Shown here: positions 49,884 through 60,343 of the stretch, piece after piece
Position numbering within the stretch: the stretch's first letter is position 1
How the letters are laid out: the number at the start of each line of letters is the position of its first letter
Source: Methylocystis echinoides
Lineage (GTDB): Bacteria > Pseudomonadota > Alphaproteobacteria > Rhizobiales > Beijerinckiaceae
Length of the DNA: 64,000 bases
Direction of reading: 5' to 3'
Assembly: GCF_027923385.1 (NCBI RefSeq)
Contig: NZ_BSEC01000001.1
Coordinates: 3,942,001 to 4,006,000, forward strand
Translations under genes and position numbers: made by a program
The notes under the pieces: generated by a model
The model's input: the letters and a program-made list of their open reading frames with translations, nothing else
Told to the model about the DNA's origin: nothing
Databases searched by the model: none

Positions 49884-50779
49884 ACGCGCACGCCGTGTTC
49901 ACGCCCGTCCAAAAGCTCACGCTCGAACGGGACGGCGCCGACTGGCCTAACCGCGCGTCGAGCCGCATGGTGGCGGCGGGCGGCGTCGACTGGCACGTCC
50001 AGATCATGGGCGATGGCCCGCCCCTGCTGCTGCTGCATGGAACTGGCGCGTCGACGCATAGCTGGCGAGACCTCGCGCCCCTTCTCGCGCAACAGTTTCA
50101 TGTCATTGCGCCCGACCTTCCCGGTCATGGCTTCAGCACGTCGCAGGGCGCGCGCACGCAATCGCTTCCAGGCATGGCCCGCGCGGTCGCCGCCCTGCTC
50201 GATACGCTTGGCGTCACGCCCGCCATCGCGGTGGGACATTCCGCGGGCGCAGCGGTCGCGGCGCGGCTGGCGCTTGATCGCGCCAGCGCGCCGGGGCGCC
50301 TCATCGCGCTCAATGGCGCGCTCACACCCTTTGAAGGCGCCGCCGGGCGTCTGTTGCCGGGCCTTGCAAAAGCGCTGTTCCTCAATCCCTTCACGCCGCG
50401 CTATTTCGCCTGGTCCGCCACGCCCGCCGCCGTGAAGCGGCTTCTCGATGGAACGGGATCGACGCTCGACGCGAGGGGCGTCGCCCTCTACGAGCGGCTG
50501 ATGCGCAATGCGTCACATGTCGACGGGGCGCTGACCATGATGGCGCATTGGGATCTGCACGGGCTCATTCGGGACCTGCCGCAGTTGCGCGCGGCCCTCG
50601 ACCTCATCGTCGCCGAGAACGACAGAACCGTCCCGCCCGCGGGCGCGTGGAAGCTCGCGTCGCGTCTCCCGAATGCGCATGTCCATTCCGTTCCGGGGCT
50701 GGGACATCTGGCGCATGAGGAAGCGCCGGCGCTGTTCGCCAGGCTCATCGTCGACCTGGCCGGACCAGCCAACGCCTGA
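49880..50779 (+). CDS. bchO: Alpha/beta hydrolase BchO
   Basis: A 299-residue alpha/beta hydrolase found after bchD in most purple-bacterial clusters and needed for normal Mg chelation, with an unknown substrate. GTG start at 49880. Features are LLLLHGTGASTHSWRDLAPL, DLPGHGFSTS, nucleophile motif VGHSAGAAVAARL and the C-terminal His in GLGHLAHEEAP; the Asp is probably in AENDRTVPP. bchE starts about 108 bases downstream with its own promoter-like region. Confidence 0.92.
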   Translation: MNAHAVFTPVQKLTLERDGADWPNRASSRMVAAGGVDWHVQIMGDGPPLLLLHGTGASTHSWRDLAPLLAQQFHVIAPDLPGHGFSTSQGARTQSLPGMARAVAALLDTLGVTPAIAVGHSAGAAVAARLALDRASAPGRLIALNGALTPFEGAAGRLLPGLAKALFLNPFTPRYFAWSATPAAVKRLLDGTGSTLDARGVALYERLMRNASHVDGALTMMAHWDLHGLIRDLPQLRAALDLIVAENDRTVPPAGAWKLASRLPNAHVHSVPGLGHLAHEEAPALFARLIVDLAGPANA

Positions 50780-50812
50780 GACGATCCGCCGCTGGCCAAA
50801 AGCTCAAAACGA

Positions 50813-50841
50813 TTGGCAAAGTGTCAATCTTGCTTTACGAT
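50813..50841 (+). promoter_or_regulatory. bchE promoter with embedded PpsR-type motif
   Basis: TTGGCA (50813-50818), 17 bases and TACGAT (50836-50841) form a good sigma-70 pair upstream of bchE (ATG 50887). Between them 50822-50839 reads TGT-N12-ACG, one base from the PpsR consensus, so a bound repressor would sit across the promoter. Confidence 0.65.
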
Positions 50842-50886
50842 CATTGTTATTGACGGTGCGGCGACGCGAGAGCGAAAGGGACAGCC

Positions 50887-52545
50887 ATGCGCATCCTCTT
50901 CATCCACCCGAATTATCATTCTGGCGGCGCGGAGATCGCGGGCAATTGGCCGCCGGCCTGGGTCGCCTATCTCTCTGGCGCGTTGAAGAAGGCCGGCTAC
51001 CCGGATGTGAAGTTCATCGATGCGATGACCTTCGACGTCGGCGACGAGGCGCTGCGTCAGGCGATTGTCGACTATGCGCCCGATATCGTCGGGGCCACCT
51101 CGATTACCCCTTCGATCTACAAGGCGCAGCAGGCGCTCAAGATCGCCAAAGAGGCGGCGCCCGGGGCAATCACCGTGCTGGGCGGCGTGCACGCCACCTT
51201 CATGTATCGGCAAGTGCTCGCCGAAGCGCCCTGGATCGACGCGATCGTGCGCGGCGAAGGTGAGGAGATCATCGTCAATCTTGTCAGGCTCATCGACGAA
51301 GGCGGATGGCCGTCGCAGCGCGAGGGCGTGAAGGGAATCGCCTATGCCGAGGACGGCAAGGTCGTCGCGACCGCCGCCGCCCCGACCGTGAAGGACATCG
51401 ACTCCATCGTCGCCGACTGGGGCATTCTGAACTGGGAGAAATATAATTACATCCCGCTCGGCGTGAAAGTCGCCATCCCCAATATGGCGCGCGGCTGCCC
51501 CTTCACCTGCAGCTTCTGCAGCCAGTGGAAATTCTGGCGCGACTACCGCATTCGGGACCCGAAGAAAGTCGTGGACGAAATCGAAACGCTGATGCGCGAT
51601 CACGGCGTCGGCTTCTTCATCCTCGCCGATGAGGAGCCGACGATCAACAAGAAGAAATTCGTCGCCTTCTGTCAGGAGTTGATCGACCGCAAGCTCAATA
51701 TCCTGTGGGGCATCAATACGCGCGTCACGGACATTCTTCGCGATGAGGAGCTGCTTCCCTTCTACCGCAAGGCCGGGCTGATTCACGTCTCGCTCGGCAC
51801 GGAAGCTGCTGCACAACTCAAGCTGGACCTCTTCAACAAGGAAACGACCGTCGCGCAGAACAAGCGCGCGGTGGAGCTCTTGCGCAACGCTGGCGTCGTC
51901 GTCGAGGCGCAATTCATTGTCGGCCTCGAAAACGAAACGGCGGAAACGCTCGAAGAGACCTATCGCATGGCGCAGGACTGGAAGCCGGATCTCGCCAATT
52001 GGTCGATGTATACGCCCTGGCCCTTCTCCGACCTGTTCAAGGAGCTCGGCGACAAGGTCGAGATATTCGACTACGAGAAGTATAATTTCGTCACGCCGAT
52101 CATCAAACCGCATGCGATGGATCGCGGCGAGCTGCTCGACCGCGTGATGAACAATTACCGGCGCTTTTACATGAAAAAGGCGCTGTTCTCCTACCCCTGG
52201 GCCGGCAGCGGCCAGCGCCGGCGCTACCTCCTCGGCTGTCTCAAGGCCTTCCTCAAGGCCGGCTTCGAACGAAAATTCTACGATCTCGGCAAGGTCGAGT
52301 ACTGGGGTCCCCAGTCGCGCAAGAAGGTGAAGTTCAACTTCGACGCGACGCGCAAGCGCGCAGCGGACGAGGACGTCGAGTGGCAGGTCACGCATAATCG
52401 TCCCGCCAGCACAATGCATGAGGCGGCGCAGGCGATGGCCTGCGGCGGCGGCAAGGAACAGCTCGAGGAATCGCTGGAGGAGGCCCCTTTCGACGCCCTC
52501 CTCGCGCAGGAGACCGCGAAGACACATGAGCATCACCTCCACTGA
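50887..52545 (+). CDS. bchE: Anaerobic Mg-protoporphyrin IX monomethyl ester cyclase
   Basis: An oxygen-sensitive radical SAM enzyme that closes ring E with oxygen from water and depends on cobalamin. The 552-residue protein has an N-terminal B12-binding-like domain ([45 protein letters not shown]), the radical SAM cluster Cys204, Cys208, Cys211 ([12 protein letters not shown]), and a C-terminal DUF4070-like region. It overlaps bchJ by 20 bases. It is the low-oxygen counterpart of AcsF encoded at 20.2-21.3 kb. Confidence 0.97.
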   Translation: MRILFIHPNYHSGGAEIAGNWPPAWVAYLSGALKKAGYPDVKFIDAMTFDVGDEALRQAIVDYAPDIVGATSITPSIYKAQQALKIAKEAAPGAITVLGGVHATFMYRQVLAEAPWIDAIVRGEGEEIIVNLVRLIDEGGWPSQREGVKGIAYAEDGKVVATAAAPTVKDIDSIVADWGILNWEKYNYIPLGVKVAIPNMARGCPFTCSFCSQWKFWRDYRIRDPKKVVDEIETLMRDHGVGFFILADEEPTINKKKFVAFCQELIDRKLNILWGINTRVTDILRDEELLPFYRKAGLIHVSLGTEAAAQLKLDLFNKETTVAQNKRAVELLRNAGVVVEAQFIVGLENETAETLEETYRMAQDWKPDLANWSMYTPWPFSDLFKELGDKVEIFDYEKYNFVTPIIKPHAMDRGELLDRVMNNYRRFYMKKALFSYPWAGSGQRRRYLLGCLKAFLKAGFERKFYDLGKVEYWGPQSRKKVKFNFDATRKRAADEDVEWQVTHNRPASTMHEAAQAMACGGGKEQLEESLEEAPFDALLAQETAKTHEHHLH

Positions 52546-53143
52546 GGCGGCGCGTCCTCCCGTCGCCGTCATCGGACCCAACGCCATCACCCGCATGGCG
52601 GAAGCATTGGCGACGATCGGCGGCGGCGATGCCACGTGCCGGGATGTTTTCGCCTCGGCGGGACTCTCCGACTATCTGGCGACGCCGCCGACGCGGATGA
52701 TTCCGGAAACAGACGTTGCAAAATTGCATCGCGCCGCGGTCGACAGGCTGGGTGAGGCGCGAACGGCCCGCATCTCACGGGAGGCGGGTCGCCTCACCGG
52801 CGATTATCTCCTCGCGCATCGCATTCCGCTTTTGGCCCAACAAGTGCTGAAGAGGCTGCCGCGCGCGCTTGCGGCGCGGATTCTCGTCAAAGCCATCGCG
52901 CGCCACGCCTGGACCTTCGCCGGCGGCGGGGAATTCACTTACGAGGCGTCGCCGCAGCTGACGCTTCGGCTGAAGGGCTCGCCGATCTGCAAGGAGCTTC
53001 GTACGCGCGAACCGGCATGCGCCTATTTCGCCGCGACATTCGAGCGCGTCTTCATGGAGATCCTCGGGCCGACACTGCAGGTGACCGAAACCGAATGCGA
53101 GGCGACCGGCGCGCCGGCCTGCGTCTTCGAGGTTCGCTGGTGA
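52526..53143 (+). CDS. bchJ: Bacteriochlorophyll biosynthesis protein BchJ (V4R domain)
   Basis: A 205-residue protein of the BchJ family. The second half is a V4R (4-vinyl reductase) domain: [39 protein letters not shown] and the cysteines in [15 protein letters not shown]. BchJ was once assigned as 8-vinyl reductase; it is now thought to assist BchE or substrate delivery rather than reduce the vinyl group. ATG 52526 lies inside the end of bchE, an overlap that supports coupled expression. No bciA was seen in the window. Confidence 0.92.
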   Translation: MSITSTEAARPPVAVIGPNAITRMAEALATIGGGDATCRDVFASAGLSDYLATPPTRMIPETDVAKLHRAAVDRLGEARTARISREAGRLTGDYLLAHRIPLLAQQVLKRLPRALAARILVKAIARHAWTFAGGGEFTYEASPQLTLRLKGSPICKELRTREPACAYFAATFERVFMEILGPTLQVTETECEATGAPACVFEVRW

Positions 53144-53150
53144 GCTTTCC

Positions 53151-53480
53151 CTAATTCGCCGGGACAAGCCAGTCCTCGGCCGGCGGATAGCCTTCGCCGA
53201 CCGCCTGTCGATAATGCATGGTCAATCCGCAGATCGCCTTGCGCAACGCATCGCCGGGCGATTCAGCCTCCGGCGCGCAACTCCAGTTGGGCGATGGCTG
53301 ACGCGGGGTTTTGATCGCGTGACTCTGGCGGTATGCCGTGCGCGACCCCCACGTCCTGCGCAAACGGATCGTGACCACAGTGTCCAGCGTGCCGACACGG
53401 ATCATGAAGGCGCCCTCGTCGTCACATCTCTGAACGAGACTGATGCAATCGTCCTGCAGCGCTTTGTCTACGGTGCACAT
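53151..53480 (-). CDS. Hypothetical protein between bchJ and pufC
   Basis: A 109-residue soluble protein with a good Shine-Dalgarno (AAGGGGGG about eight bases before ATG 53480). It has an N-terminal helix MCTVDKALQDDCISLVQRCD, a beta-like middle (GAFMIRVGTLDTVVTIRLRR), and a C-terminal helix ending YPPAEDWLVPAN. Four cysteines are present. No family is recognised. It lies downstream of the puf hairpin on the same strand, and its stop is seven bases from the bchJ stop on the other strand. Confidence 0.6.
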   Translation of the reverse strand: MCTVDKALQDDCISLVQRCDDEGAFMIRVGTLDTVVTIRLRRTWGSRTAYRQSHAIKTPRQPSPNWSCAPEAESPGDALRKAICGLTMHYRQAVGEGYPPAEDWLVPAN

Positions 53481-53565
53481 GGGTCCGTCCCCCCTTCCTT
53501 CTCCAGTGAACGGAAAGCCAGTTTAGAATGCGCACATCAGAAGATATCGTCAGGTTATTGGTGGA

Positions 53566-53592
53566 AGTCTGGCCGACGGCGCCGGCCAGACT
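53566..53592 (-). terminator. Strong hairpin after pufC
   Basis: AGTCTGGCCG at 53566-53575 pairs perfectly with CGGCCAGACT at 53583-53592 around a seven-base loop, ten bases past the pufC stop. No long T run follows, so it may be a transcript-stabilising or rho-assisted terminator for the puf operon. Confidence 0.65.
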
Positions 53593-53602
53593 GACTTGCG
53601 TG

Positions 53603-54628
53603 TTATGGCGCCGGCTTGCCGCCGAGTTCGGGGAAGTCCTTCGCCATGCTTTGACCCAGGAGCGGCTTGCTCGCGCCCTGATGACAGGTCGCACAATTCG
53701 CCTTCGGACTATCGCCGAGTGGCCCCAGCCGGTTCGCGGGATAGGTCTTGTTCAACGTTTCCAGATAAACGGCGTTGAGCTCGCGCAACATGTCGAGACC
53801 ATGCCAGGCGACGACCCGCTGCGGCTTGCTCTCCTCCCATCCGCTGAAATTACGCGAATTGTGACAGAAGGTGCAGTTCACGCCGAGCGCTTCCGACATG
53901 TGGATCATGAGCGAGAAGCTTTGTTCCGTCTGCTGGATCGACGCCCCCGATACTGTCGGCAGCGCTGTCTTGCCTTCGACGCGCAGATTGTCGTCACCCA
54001 GAAGGTGCGGCGTCAACGGGTTGATCGGCAGCGCCGTGGCGCCATTCGACTTCGACGGATGACCGAAGCCGTAATTGGTCGCGGACATGCCGCCCGCCTG
54101 CCGCGCCCCCGGGTTCTCGAACCAGATGTTGCTCGGCACAGGCTGGCCACGATGACAGGTGTAGCAGGTCACGCCCGTGTCGGCGACATGCGATGTATAC
54201 GTCTTGTTGATGTGACGATTCATCTCCAGCATGCGCCGGGCGACGATCTTCGTGTAAAGTCCGTCGTCGGCGAGGTTTTCGGTATTATGGCAATAGGCGC
54301 AGCCTTGATCGGGCGACACCCATTGCGTGATGGCCACCATCACACGGTTGAACTCCTCCGTGCTGAGGTCTGTCAGCACCTTCACATTCTTGTAGGCCTG
54401 CGTCGCACGTTCGCCGGACGACGAGGCTTTGTCGATCGCATCCGGCAGCGTATTCGCGGCCTTGAGGAGGCGCTGGTTCTGGGCGCTGATCAGTTGGTCC
54501 TGACCCGTGCCGCGGAATCCGGTCTGGACGCCGACGATGGGTGGCCGAACCCAGCCTGCCGTCAAGAGCATGGCGATGGTCAGAAGCGTCGCGGCGACGC
54601 CGCCAATAAGGGGAAGGGCAATTTTCAT
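53603..54628 (-). CDS. pufC: Photosynthetic reaction centre tetraheme cytochrome c subunit
   Basis: The periplasmic electron donor to the special pair. At 341 residues it has an N-terminal membrane anchor ([20 protein letters not shown]) without a lipobox Cys, and four CxxCH haem sites: [23 protein letters not shown] and NCATCHQG, in the order expected for PufC. ATG 54628 overlaps the pufM stop as ATGA. The upstream frame inside pufM is spurious. Its presence distinguishes this organism from Rhodobacter, which lacks PufC. Confidence 0.97.
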   Translation of the reverse strand: MKIALPLIGGVAATLLTIAMLLTAGWVRPPIVGVQTGFRGTGQDQLISAQNQRLLKAANTLPDAIDKASSSGERATQAYKNVKVLTDLSTEEFNRVMVAITQWVSPDQGCAYCHNTENLADDGLYTKIVARRMLEMNRHINKTYTSHVADTGVTCYTCHRGQPVPSNIWFENPGARQAGGMSATNYGFGHPSKSNGATALPINPLTPHLLGDDNLRVEGKTALPTVSGASIQQTEQSFSLMIHMSEALGVNCTFCHNSRNFSGWEESKPQRVVAWHGLDMLRELNAVYLETLNKTYPANRLGPLGDSPKANCATCHQGASKPLLGQSMAKDFPELGGKPAP

Positions 54629-55599
54629 GGCGCGCCTCCCGTGGCGAGAGCCGGATCGACGACAGGCGGAAAGACGTGCGGATATTCCGGCGCAATGCCG
54701 TGTACGACGCCCCACAAATACCAGTTGTCGACAACCGTGCCGGTGAGCAGGATGCCGATGCCGCCCGTGAGCGGGGTCAGCACGGCGAACCACCACGCCC
54801 AACGATGGATCGACTCCATCGTCGCGTTGAAGCCCATCGTCCAGCGCCAGAACAGCGCCGCACGCTCGGAGGCCGTGCCGCGATCGAGAATCTGCTCGAT
54901 CTCGCGTTCGCCGCCGAAGCGTCCCACTGCAAGAATGGTCGCGCCATGCATCGCGAAGAGCAAGGCCGAGCCGTAGAGGAAGGCGATCGACAGCATGTGG
55001 AACGGATTATAGAAGAGATTGCCGTAGCGGATGGAAAAGGCCGCGGTCCAGTCGAGATGCGGGAAGATGCCGAAGGGCACCGCCTCGCTCCAGCTCCCCA
55101 TCAGCAGCGGCCGGATGAAGCCGAGAACGAGGTAGAGCCAGATCGCCGAGAGGAAGGCCCAGGCCGTATGCGTGCCGAGACCCAGCGCCCGCGCGCGGCG
55201 ATACATCCGCCACCACCACAACAGCACCGACGCTGTCAGGAAGAAGCCGGCAATCAGCCACCAGCCGCCGTCGCGCAACGGCGGCAGGATCTGAAGGCCG
55301 TATTGTGGCTTCGGCGGCTCCAGCGCAAGCCAGGGCAGCTGGCGCACGAACTGAACCGGATCCCAGTTGACCGACGCCCACATGTTGAGACCGATGATCT
55401 CGAAAGCGATGAAGCCCGCGATCAGCGACAGTAGGCCGGTATAGCCGAGATAAATCGGCCCGATCTGCGCATTGCCGAGACGACCGAGCAGATGCCAGAA
55501 GGTTGCAGACGTTCGATCCTCATTGCGGATCGGCACGCCGAGGTCGGGCGCGGCGGCGCGGACCTGAACCTGCGTGAAGATATTTTGATAATAGGCCAC
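54625..55599 (-). CDS. pufM: Photosynthetic reaction centre M subunit
   Basis: A five-helix subunit that binds the special pair and QA. The 324-residue protein shows [20 protein letters not shown], the pigment-binding block [20 protein letters not shown], the iron/quinone region [19 protein letters not shown] and [20 protein letters not shown] near the C-terminus. It is preceded by pufL with 18 bases between. Confidence 0.98.
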   Translation of the reverse strand: MAYYQNIFTQVQVRAAAPDLGVPIRNEDRTSATFWHLLGRLGNAQIGPIYLGYTGLLSLIAGFIAFEIIGLNMWASVNWDPVQFVRQLPWLALEPPKPQYGLQILPPLRDGGWWLIAGFFLTASVLLWWWRMYRRARALGLGTHTAWAFLSAIWLYLVLGFIRPLLMGSWSEAVPFGIFPHLDWTAAFSIRYGNLFYNPFHMLSIAFLYGSALLFAMHGATILAVGRFGGEREIEQILDRGTASERAALFWRWTMGFNATMESIHRWAWWFAVLTPLTGGIGILLTGTVVDNWYLWGVVHGIAPEYPHVFPPVVDPALATGGAP

Positions 55600-55617
55600 G
55601 GGTTCTCTCCCTTACGC

Positions 55618-56442
55618 TCAGCGCCAGACCGGAAGATTGAGCCACCAGTTCCACCACTCGGGCCAGCCACGAGTCCAGAACGGGCCGCTGATGATGATGC
55701 ACACCGCGCTCCAGAACACGGCCGCAAGCGCCAGAAACAGGCCAAGCCGGTGGATGCCGAGCGTGCCGATCGAGTAACCGACGGCGTCGCGGAAGAAGGT
55801 GTCTTCATATTCCGGCGTCTTCACGACTTCGCCTTTCGGCGGATTGGTCGCCGAGAGCACGAGCGCGCCATGCAACGACAGGGCGAAACATGTCGCGAAG
55901 AAGAACGACACCGCGATCATATGCGCGGGATTGTAATGGAAGTGCAGATACTGATAGCCCGTGTTCGACACCCAGTCGAGGTGACTGATGATGCCGTAGG
56001 GAAAGCCATATCCCCAGGCGCCGAGCAGCAGGGGCCGGATGACGACGAGCGAGATATAGGCGAAGATCGCGAAACCGAACGCAAATGGCACGTGATAGCC
56101 GATGCCGAGCTTGCGACAGATCTCGACTTCACGCAGCGCCCAGGACACAAAGGCGCCGACGGCGCAGAGCGTGATGATCTGCCACAGACCGCCTTCCCTC
56201 AGGGGCGCGAGCGCCAGGCCGTATTTGATGTCGGGCGGCGCGATGTTGATCTGCCAGATGTTCCAGGTCGGACCGAGCGCAGCGCCCCAGACGATCAACG
56301 TCGTGCCGAGCGCGGCGAAGATGAATGTCGTGACGCCGAAGAAGCCAACGTAAAACGGACCGACCCAGAAGTCGAAGAGGTCGCCGCCGATGAGCGTGCC
56401 TCCGCGCACGCGATATTTTCGCTCGAAACTCAGCATGGCCAT
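55618..56442 (-). CDS. pufL: Photosynthetic reaction centre L subunit
   Basis: The L subunit, binding the special pair and QB. The 274-residue sequence begins [20 protein letters not shown], with [37 protein letters not shown] containing the bacteriochlorophyll-ligating His, [12 protein letters not shown] and [15 protein letters not shown], and ends in the W-rich [19 protein letters not shown] Shine-Dalgarno precedes ATG. The hairpin between pufA and pufL lies just upstream. Confidence 0.98.
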   Translation of the reverse strand: MAMLSFERKYRVRGGTLIGGDLFDFWVGPFYVGFFGVTTFIFAALGTTLIVWGAALGPTWNIWQINIAPPDIKYGLALAPLREGGLWQIITLCAVGAFVSWALREVEICRKLGIGYHVPFAFGFAIFAYISLVVIRPLLLGAWGYGFPYGIISHLDWVSNTGYQYLHFHYNPAHMIAVSFFFATCFALSLHGALVLSATNPPKGEVVKTPEYEDTFFRDAVGYSIGTLGIHRLGLFLALAAVFWSAVCIIISGPFWTRGWPEWWNWWLNLPVWR

Positions 56443-56478
56443 GGCCGCGCCTCCCTCGGAAATGCTCAGAAGTTTTGG

Positions 56479-56515
56479 GCCGCGGGCGGAAGCTGGAGGG
56501 CGTACCGTCCGCGGC
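56479..56515 (-). other. pufA-pufL intercistronic hairpin
   Basis: Minus-strand arms GCCGCGG (56509-56515) and CCGCGGC (56479-56485) pair; after one mismatch three more pairs extend the stem. A hairpin in this position is the classical stabiliser of the pufBA segment that raises LH1 over reaction-centre mRNA in purple bacteria. The function is inferred from position and structure. Confidence 0.65.
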
Positions 56516-56535
56516 GTGACAATGCATCGAGACGA

Positions 56536-56721
56536 TCAGCCGAAGGAATTCGGCGCCGTCATTTCGATCTGCCCGGTCTTTTGCGGCCGCGGCCCCTCCA
56601 GCCAGTTGAACCGGTCGGTGCTGAGCAGGATGAAGTGGATCAGCAAGGCCAGCGTGAACAGGAAAGCGCCCAGCGCGACGAGCACGCGGCGGGGATCGAA
56701 AAGCAGCCATATCTTGTGCAT
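56536..56721 (-). CDS. pufA: Light-harvesting 1 alpha polypeptide
   Basis: A 61-residue LH1 alpha subunit, starting [20 protein letters not shown]; His29 in [10 protein letters not shown] ligates bacteriochlorophyll, followed by the conserved RFNWLEG. GGAG lies upstream of ATG 56721. The stop is 93 bases before pufL, with the hairpin between. An upstream in-frame ATG at 56742 would overlap pufB and is not favoured. Confidence 0.96.
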   Translation of the reverse strand: MHKIWLLFDPRRVLVALGAFLFTLALLIHFILLSTDRFNWLEGPRPQKTGQIEMTAPNSFG

Positions 56722-56734
56722 GGCCAACTCCTTT

Positions 56735-56959
56735 TTAGCCAATGAGCGACAGCGCTGCGTGCGCGGTGTTTGTCACGCCGTCGAGCAGCGCATAACCCTT
56801 GGGGCCGGGCAGCCAGGGCCGCCAGTTCCACACCAGCACATGCGCGATGATCGCGATGACGGTGAAGATCAGGAAGCTCTTGATGAAGAGACTATGGAAT
56901 TCCAGAGCCTCGGCCTCTGTCAGTCCAGACAGAGAACTTCTCTCTTTATCGATGGCCAT
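56735..56959 (-). CDS. pufB: Light-harvesting 1 beta polypeptide
   Basis: A 74-residue LH1 beta subunit. The N-terminal [17 protein letters not shown] has the conserved His22, His40 in [13 protein letters not shown] ligates bacteriochlorophyll, and a tail of about 25 residues follows ([20 protein letters not shown]). A GGAGGTCA Shine-Dalgarno is present. It precedes pufA by 13 bases in the usual B-A order. Confidence 0.96.
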   Translation of the reverse strand: MAIDKERSSLSGLTEAEALEFHSLFIKSFLIFTVIAIIAHVLVWNWRPWLPGPKGYALLDGVTNTAHAALSLIG

Positions 56960-57046
56960 GATTGACCTCCGTTCGCATTGCCGCGCACGCCTTACGCGGC
57001 GGAAGTATCGCGCCCTCGCAAGGCCGCGACAGGCGTTTCACCCGGG

Positions 57047-57289
57047 TCAATCCCGGGCGAAGCTCTGCAGCATTGCGCGCGCCATCAGCGCGTAAGAGAT
57101 CGCAATGGACAAATTCTCGCGCGCCTCGCCAATGACGGACGTCGCCGGCGGCGCGCCTTCGCGCGACATCGCCAGAGCGCGTGGAATGGCCGCGGCCGCT
57201 AGAAACAACGGAAAGAGGCCGCCAAACAGCAGCGAAACCTTCATCGTCTCGCCGCGCGTAGATGGAGGCGAATAGGTTGTCATGCTCAT
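57047..57289 (-). CDS. pufQ: PufQ-like protein
   Basis: An 80-residue protein between bchZ and pufB, where pufQ lies in other purple bacteria. It has a basic polar N-terminus, one transmembrane helix (about 17-37, VSLLFGGLFPLFLAAAAIP) and a cytoplasmic or periplasmic helix (LSIAISYALMARAMLQS). AGGAG is well placed for ATG 57289; ATG 57283 is an alternative. PufQ influences bacteriochlorophyll synthesis. The sequence is divergent, so the name rests mainly on position and size. Confidence 0.7.
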   Translation of the reverse strand: MSMTTYSPPSTRGETMKVSLLFGGLFPLFLAAAAIPRALAMSREGAPPATSVIGEARENLSIAISYALMARAMLQSFARD

Positions 57290-57336
57290 GACCTCTCCTT
57301 CCCTGTCGAAAATCCGCTTCGGCGCCATCGCATGTG

Positions 57337-58788
57337 TCATGCGCCCATCTCCACCAGCTTGCGCGCATGTTCGACGCGCGCTGTTGTGACCTGATCGTCG
57401 CCCGCGCGATGCGCCTCGCGCTCGGCGGCGTCGCGCAACCGCTTGGCTGCCGAGATGCGCACGAGAACCGGCGCCGCCTCGACGAGCTCGTCGAGCATGC
57501 GCTTGGCTTCGTCCTGCCAGGGGAGCTCGCGATGCAGACGCGCCGGCGTCGCTTCGACCTTGTCGAGCTCGGTTCCGAGCGGGAGGATGTTGAACAGCGC
57601 GTCGAACAGAGCGTTGCAGACTTCCTGCACGAGGTAGACGGCGCCGGCGTAGCCCATGAACGGCGTGCCCGTGTGGCGCCGGATCACCGCGCCGGGAAAG
57701 GAAGCCGGGATATATATGGCGCGTCCGCCCGCTTCGGCCGCGTACATGCGTTCATTGTAACTACCGAAGAGAACAAGCGGCGGCGTCTCGTGGATCGCCT
57801 TGCGCACGGCGGCGTTATCGGTCTTTTCGCCAGCCTTGCGGCCAATCGCGAAATTGCATGGCAGTCCCAGTTCGTTTTCGAGGAAATGCCGCACGCCGCG
57901 CGCATAGGTGTCCGTCGCGACAATGCCGAAGGAGGCGGTGCCGAAGAAGTCCTGCGTCACCGAGCGCCACAGATCCCAAAGCGGTTTGATCGTCGTGTGC
58001 TTCTCGCGCTCGATGAATGGCTCCGGGTCCAGCCCCAGCTCCTCGCCGAGCCTTCGCAGGAATTTTGTCGTGCTGTGCAGTCCAATCGGCGCCTGGAGGT
58101 AGGGACGATCCAGCGCCTCGCAGAGCCCGCGGCCGAATTCGCGATACAGGCAGATATTGACGTCGGCGTCCGCGAGACGCGGCACATCGGCAATATGACT
58201 GCCAAGTGGAAAGATCATGTTGATCTCGGCGCCGACGCCCTCGACGAGCCGGCGAATCTCGGCGAGATCGGAGGGCATGTTGAAGACGCCGTAAGAGGGA
58301 CCGATGATGTTCACGCGCGGCTTTTCGCCGGGGGCCGGCTCCTTGCGTTTCGGCGCACGGCCTTTCTTCACTCCATATTCGCTCCACAGCCAGCTCATGG
58401 CGCGATTGGCGCACTGCCACTGATCCTCGTCGATCGTGCGCGGGAGAAAGCGCTGGATCCCTGTGCCCTCGGGCGTCACGCCGCCGCCGATCATTTCGGC
58501 GATTGACCCCGTAACGACGACGCTCGGCAGATCGGGATCGAGCGTCGCATGGGCGCGCTTCATCGCGCCTTCGGTGCCATGCCGACCGAGCTCTTCCTCC
58601 GACAGTCCCGTGACGACGATGGGGAGTTCGTGCGGCGGCAGCGCATCGGTGTAATGCAGCACCGATGTGACCGGGAGATTCTCGCAGCCCACCGGGCCGT
58701 CGATGATGACCTGCAGCCCCTTGATCGCGGTGAAGACATAGACCGCGCCCCAATAGCCGCCGGCACGGTCGTGATCGAGCACTAGCAT
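57337..58788 (-). CDS. bchZ: Chlorophyllide a reductase subunit Z
   Basis: The NifK-like subunit of the BchXYZ reductase that reduces ring B of chlorophyllide a, giving the bacteriochlorin. The 483-residue protein has [53 protein letters not shown] and a C-terminal [20 protein letters not shown]. It overlaps bchY by seven bases and ends 47 bases before pufQ. Confidence 0.97.
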   Translation of the reverse strand: MLVLDHDRAGGYWGAVYVFTAIKGLQVIIDGPVGCENLPVTSVLHYTDALPPHELPIVVTGLSEEELGRHGTEGAMKRAHATLDPDLPSVVVTGSIAEMIGGGVTPEGTGIQRFLPRTIDEDQWQCANRAMSWLWSEYGVKKGRAPKRKEPAPGEKPRVNIIGPSYGVFNMPSDLAEIRRLVEGVGAEINMIFPLGSHIADVPRLADADVNICLYREFGRGLCEALDRPYLQAPIGLHSTTKFLRRLGEELGLDPEPFIEREKHTTIKPLWDLWRSVTQDFFGTASFGIVATDTYARGVRHFLENELGLPCNFAIGRKAGEKTDNAAVRKAIHETPPLVLFGSYNERMYAAEAGGRAIYIPASFPGAVIRRHTGTPFMGYAGAVYLVQEVCNALFDALFNILPLGTELDKVEATPARLHRELPWQDEAKRMLDELVEAAPVLVRISAAKRLRDAAEREAHRAGDDQVTTARVEHARKLVEMGA

Positions 58789-60332
58789 GCGCCCATCTCC
58801 TCGGCCGGCTTTTGCGCCATCTTCGCGCGCTGCTTCTTGCGAAATTCGGGGCGATCGCGCGGCGTGTCCGGCCAGACGCCGGCGGCGAAGCCTGTTCCGA
58901 CGCCCGCGAAGAAGTCATTCATCTCATCGAAACGCGCCTGATTGCCGATCGCCGCATTGATGACCCTGGCGAGCGAGCCGGCGCCAGCGACGCCCATCAG
59001 CGGCCGTGCTGAGATGAGGTTGGTGAAATAGAGCGCGGGCGTCGCCTTCTGTTTCGCCTTCTGCACGACGGGGGTCGTGCCGATCGCCAGATCCGGCTCG
59101 AATTCGTCGAAGGCGGCGAGATCCTGCTCCAGGGAGGCGCGGAACTGAACATGCACGCCTTTTGATTCCAGCCATTCGCGATCGGGATCGCTGAAGCGCG
59201 TGCGCGGACAGGCCGTGCCGACATAACGAAGATCCGCGCCCGATTCGACCAGCACGCGCCCGACCAGAAGCTCCGACCCTTCATAGCCGGAGAGGGTGAT
59301 GCGGCCCTTGATCGGCGTCGCCGCCAGCGCGCCCCTGATCGCCGGCAGCAACCGCGCCTTCGCCGCGTCGATCCTGTCGCGCGCCACATTGCAGGCGGTG
59401 CCGATATTTTCGAGCCAGTCGGCGACGCCGTCATGTCCCACGGGCGCCGATCCGACAATGGCGCGACCCGCCGCTTCGAATTCACGCACACAGGAAGCAT
59501 AGAATGGATGGATCGCGGCGACCGCGGCGCAATCCAGCGCGCCATAGAGTTCACGCCATTCGCGCGTCGGAACGACGGGTCCGGCGGCGAGGCCGAGAAG
59601 ATCGAGCATCGAGCCGATCTGCATCGGGTCGGCCGGGAACATCTCGCCGAGGAGGGAAACGGTCGGCTTTTCGGCGCGGGGCGCGCGCGGCGCCTGGACC
59701 GGCCCCTTTTCAGCCTCCATGCGCGCAAAGCGCAGCATCGCGCCAGCCAGCACATCCTTGGCTTCCGCATGCGTCGGCACGCCGAAGCCCGGCACGTCGA
59801 CGCCGATGATGCGCACGCCGTTGATCTCCTTCGGCAGCAGACGCAGCGGCACGCCGGACGCGGTCGGCACGCAGAGATTGATGATCACGACCGCGTCGTA
59901 ATGCGCCGGATCGGCGAGCTGATGCACGGCCTCGCGAATGTCCTCGAACAGCTTGCCGGTGACGAGCGTCTCGGAGCTGAACGGCACATAGCCGACCGTG
60001 CGCTTCGCGCCGTAGAAATGCGACGTGAAAGTGAGGCCATAGACGCAGCAGGCGGAGCCGGAGAGCACCATGGCCGTGCGACGCATACGCAAGCCGACGC
60101 GCAAGGACCCGAAAGCAGGGCACATGCTTTGCGGCTGATCGTGCGGACCCTGCGGATAATCCCTGGCGTATTGACCCAGCGTCTCGCTCATCCCGGCGGC
60201 CTGCGCCGCGGCGCGCAGTCTTTCCTTGCCAGCGTGGCATCCGAGACCTTCGCCCTGCTCCGCTGGCGCGACGCTATCGGAAACCGTCCCGACGGAGGCG
60301 ATCGAAGTCTGAAGTGAGCCGAGATCGTCCAT
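58782..60332 (-). CDS. bchY: Chlorophyllide a reductase subunit Y
   Basis: The NifD-like subunit of chlorophyllide a reductase. From ATG 60332 it has 516 residues, with [59 protein letters not shown] and [20 protein letters not shown]. The cysteines in the first half are the expected Fe-S ligands. bchX ends 11 bases upstream. Starts further upstream overlap bchX and are not used. Confidence 0.96.
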   Translation of the reverse strand: MDDLGSLQTSIASVGTVSDSVAPAEQGEGLGCHAGKERLRAAAQAAGMSETLGQYARDYPQGPHDQPQSMCPAFGSLRVGLRMRRTAMVLSGSACCVYGLTFTSHFYGAKRTVGYVPFSSETLVTGKLFEDIREAVHQLADPAHYDAVVIINLCVPTASGVPLRLLPKEINGVRIIGVDVPGFGVPTHAEAKDVLAGAMLRFARMEAEKGPVQAPRAPRAEKPTVSLLGEMFPADPMQIGSMLDLLGLAAGPVVPTREWRELYGALDCAAVAAIHPFYASCVREFEAAGRAIVGSAPVGHDGVADWLENIGTACNVARDRIDAAKARLLPAIRGALAATPIKGRITLSGYEGSELLVGRVLVESGADLRYVGTACPRTRFSDPDREWLESKGVHVQFRASLEQDLAAFDEFEPDLAIGTTPVVQKAKQKATPALYFTNLISARPLMGVAGAGSLARVINAAIGNQARFDEMNDFFAGVGTGFAAGVWPDTPRDRPEFRKKQRAKMAQKPAEEMGAC

Positions 60333-60343
60333 CGTCCTGCCCC

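Noticed and set aside
50824-52635. Minus-strand frame of 603 codons opposite bchE
   Set aside because: bchE has the radical SAM triad and a complete family match; the antisense frame has no motifs.
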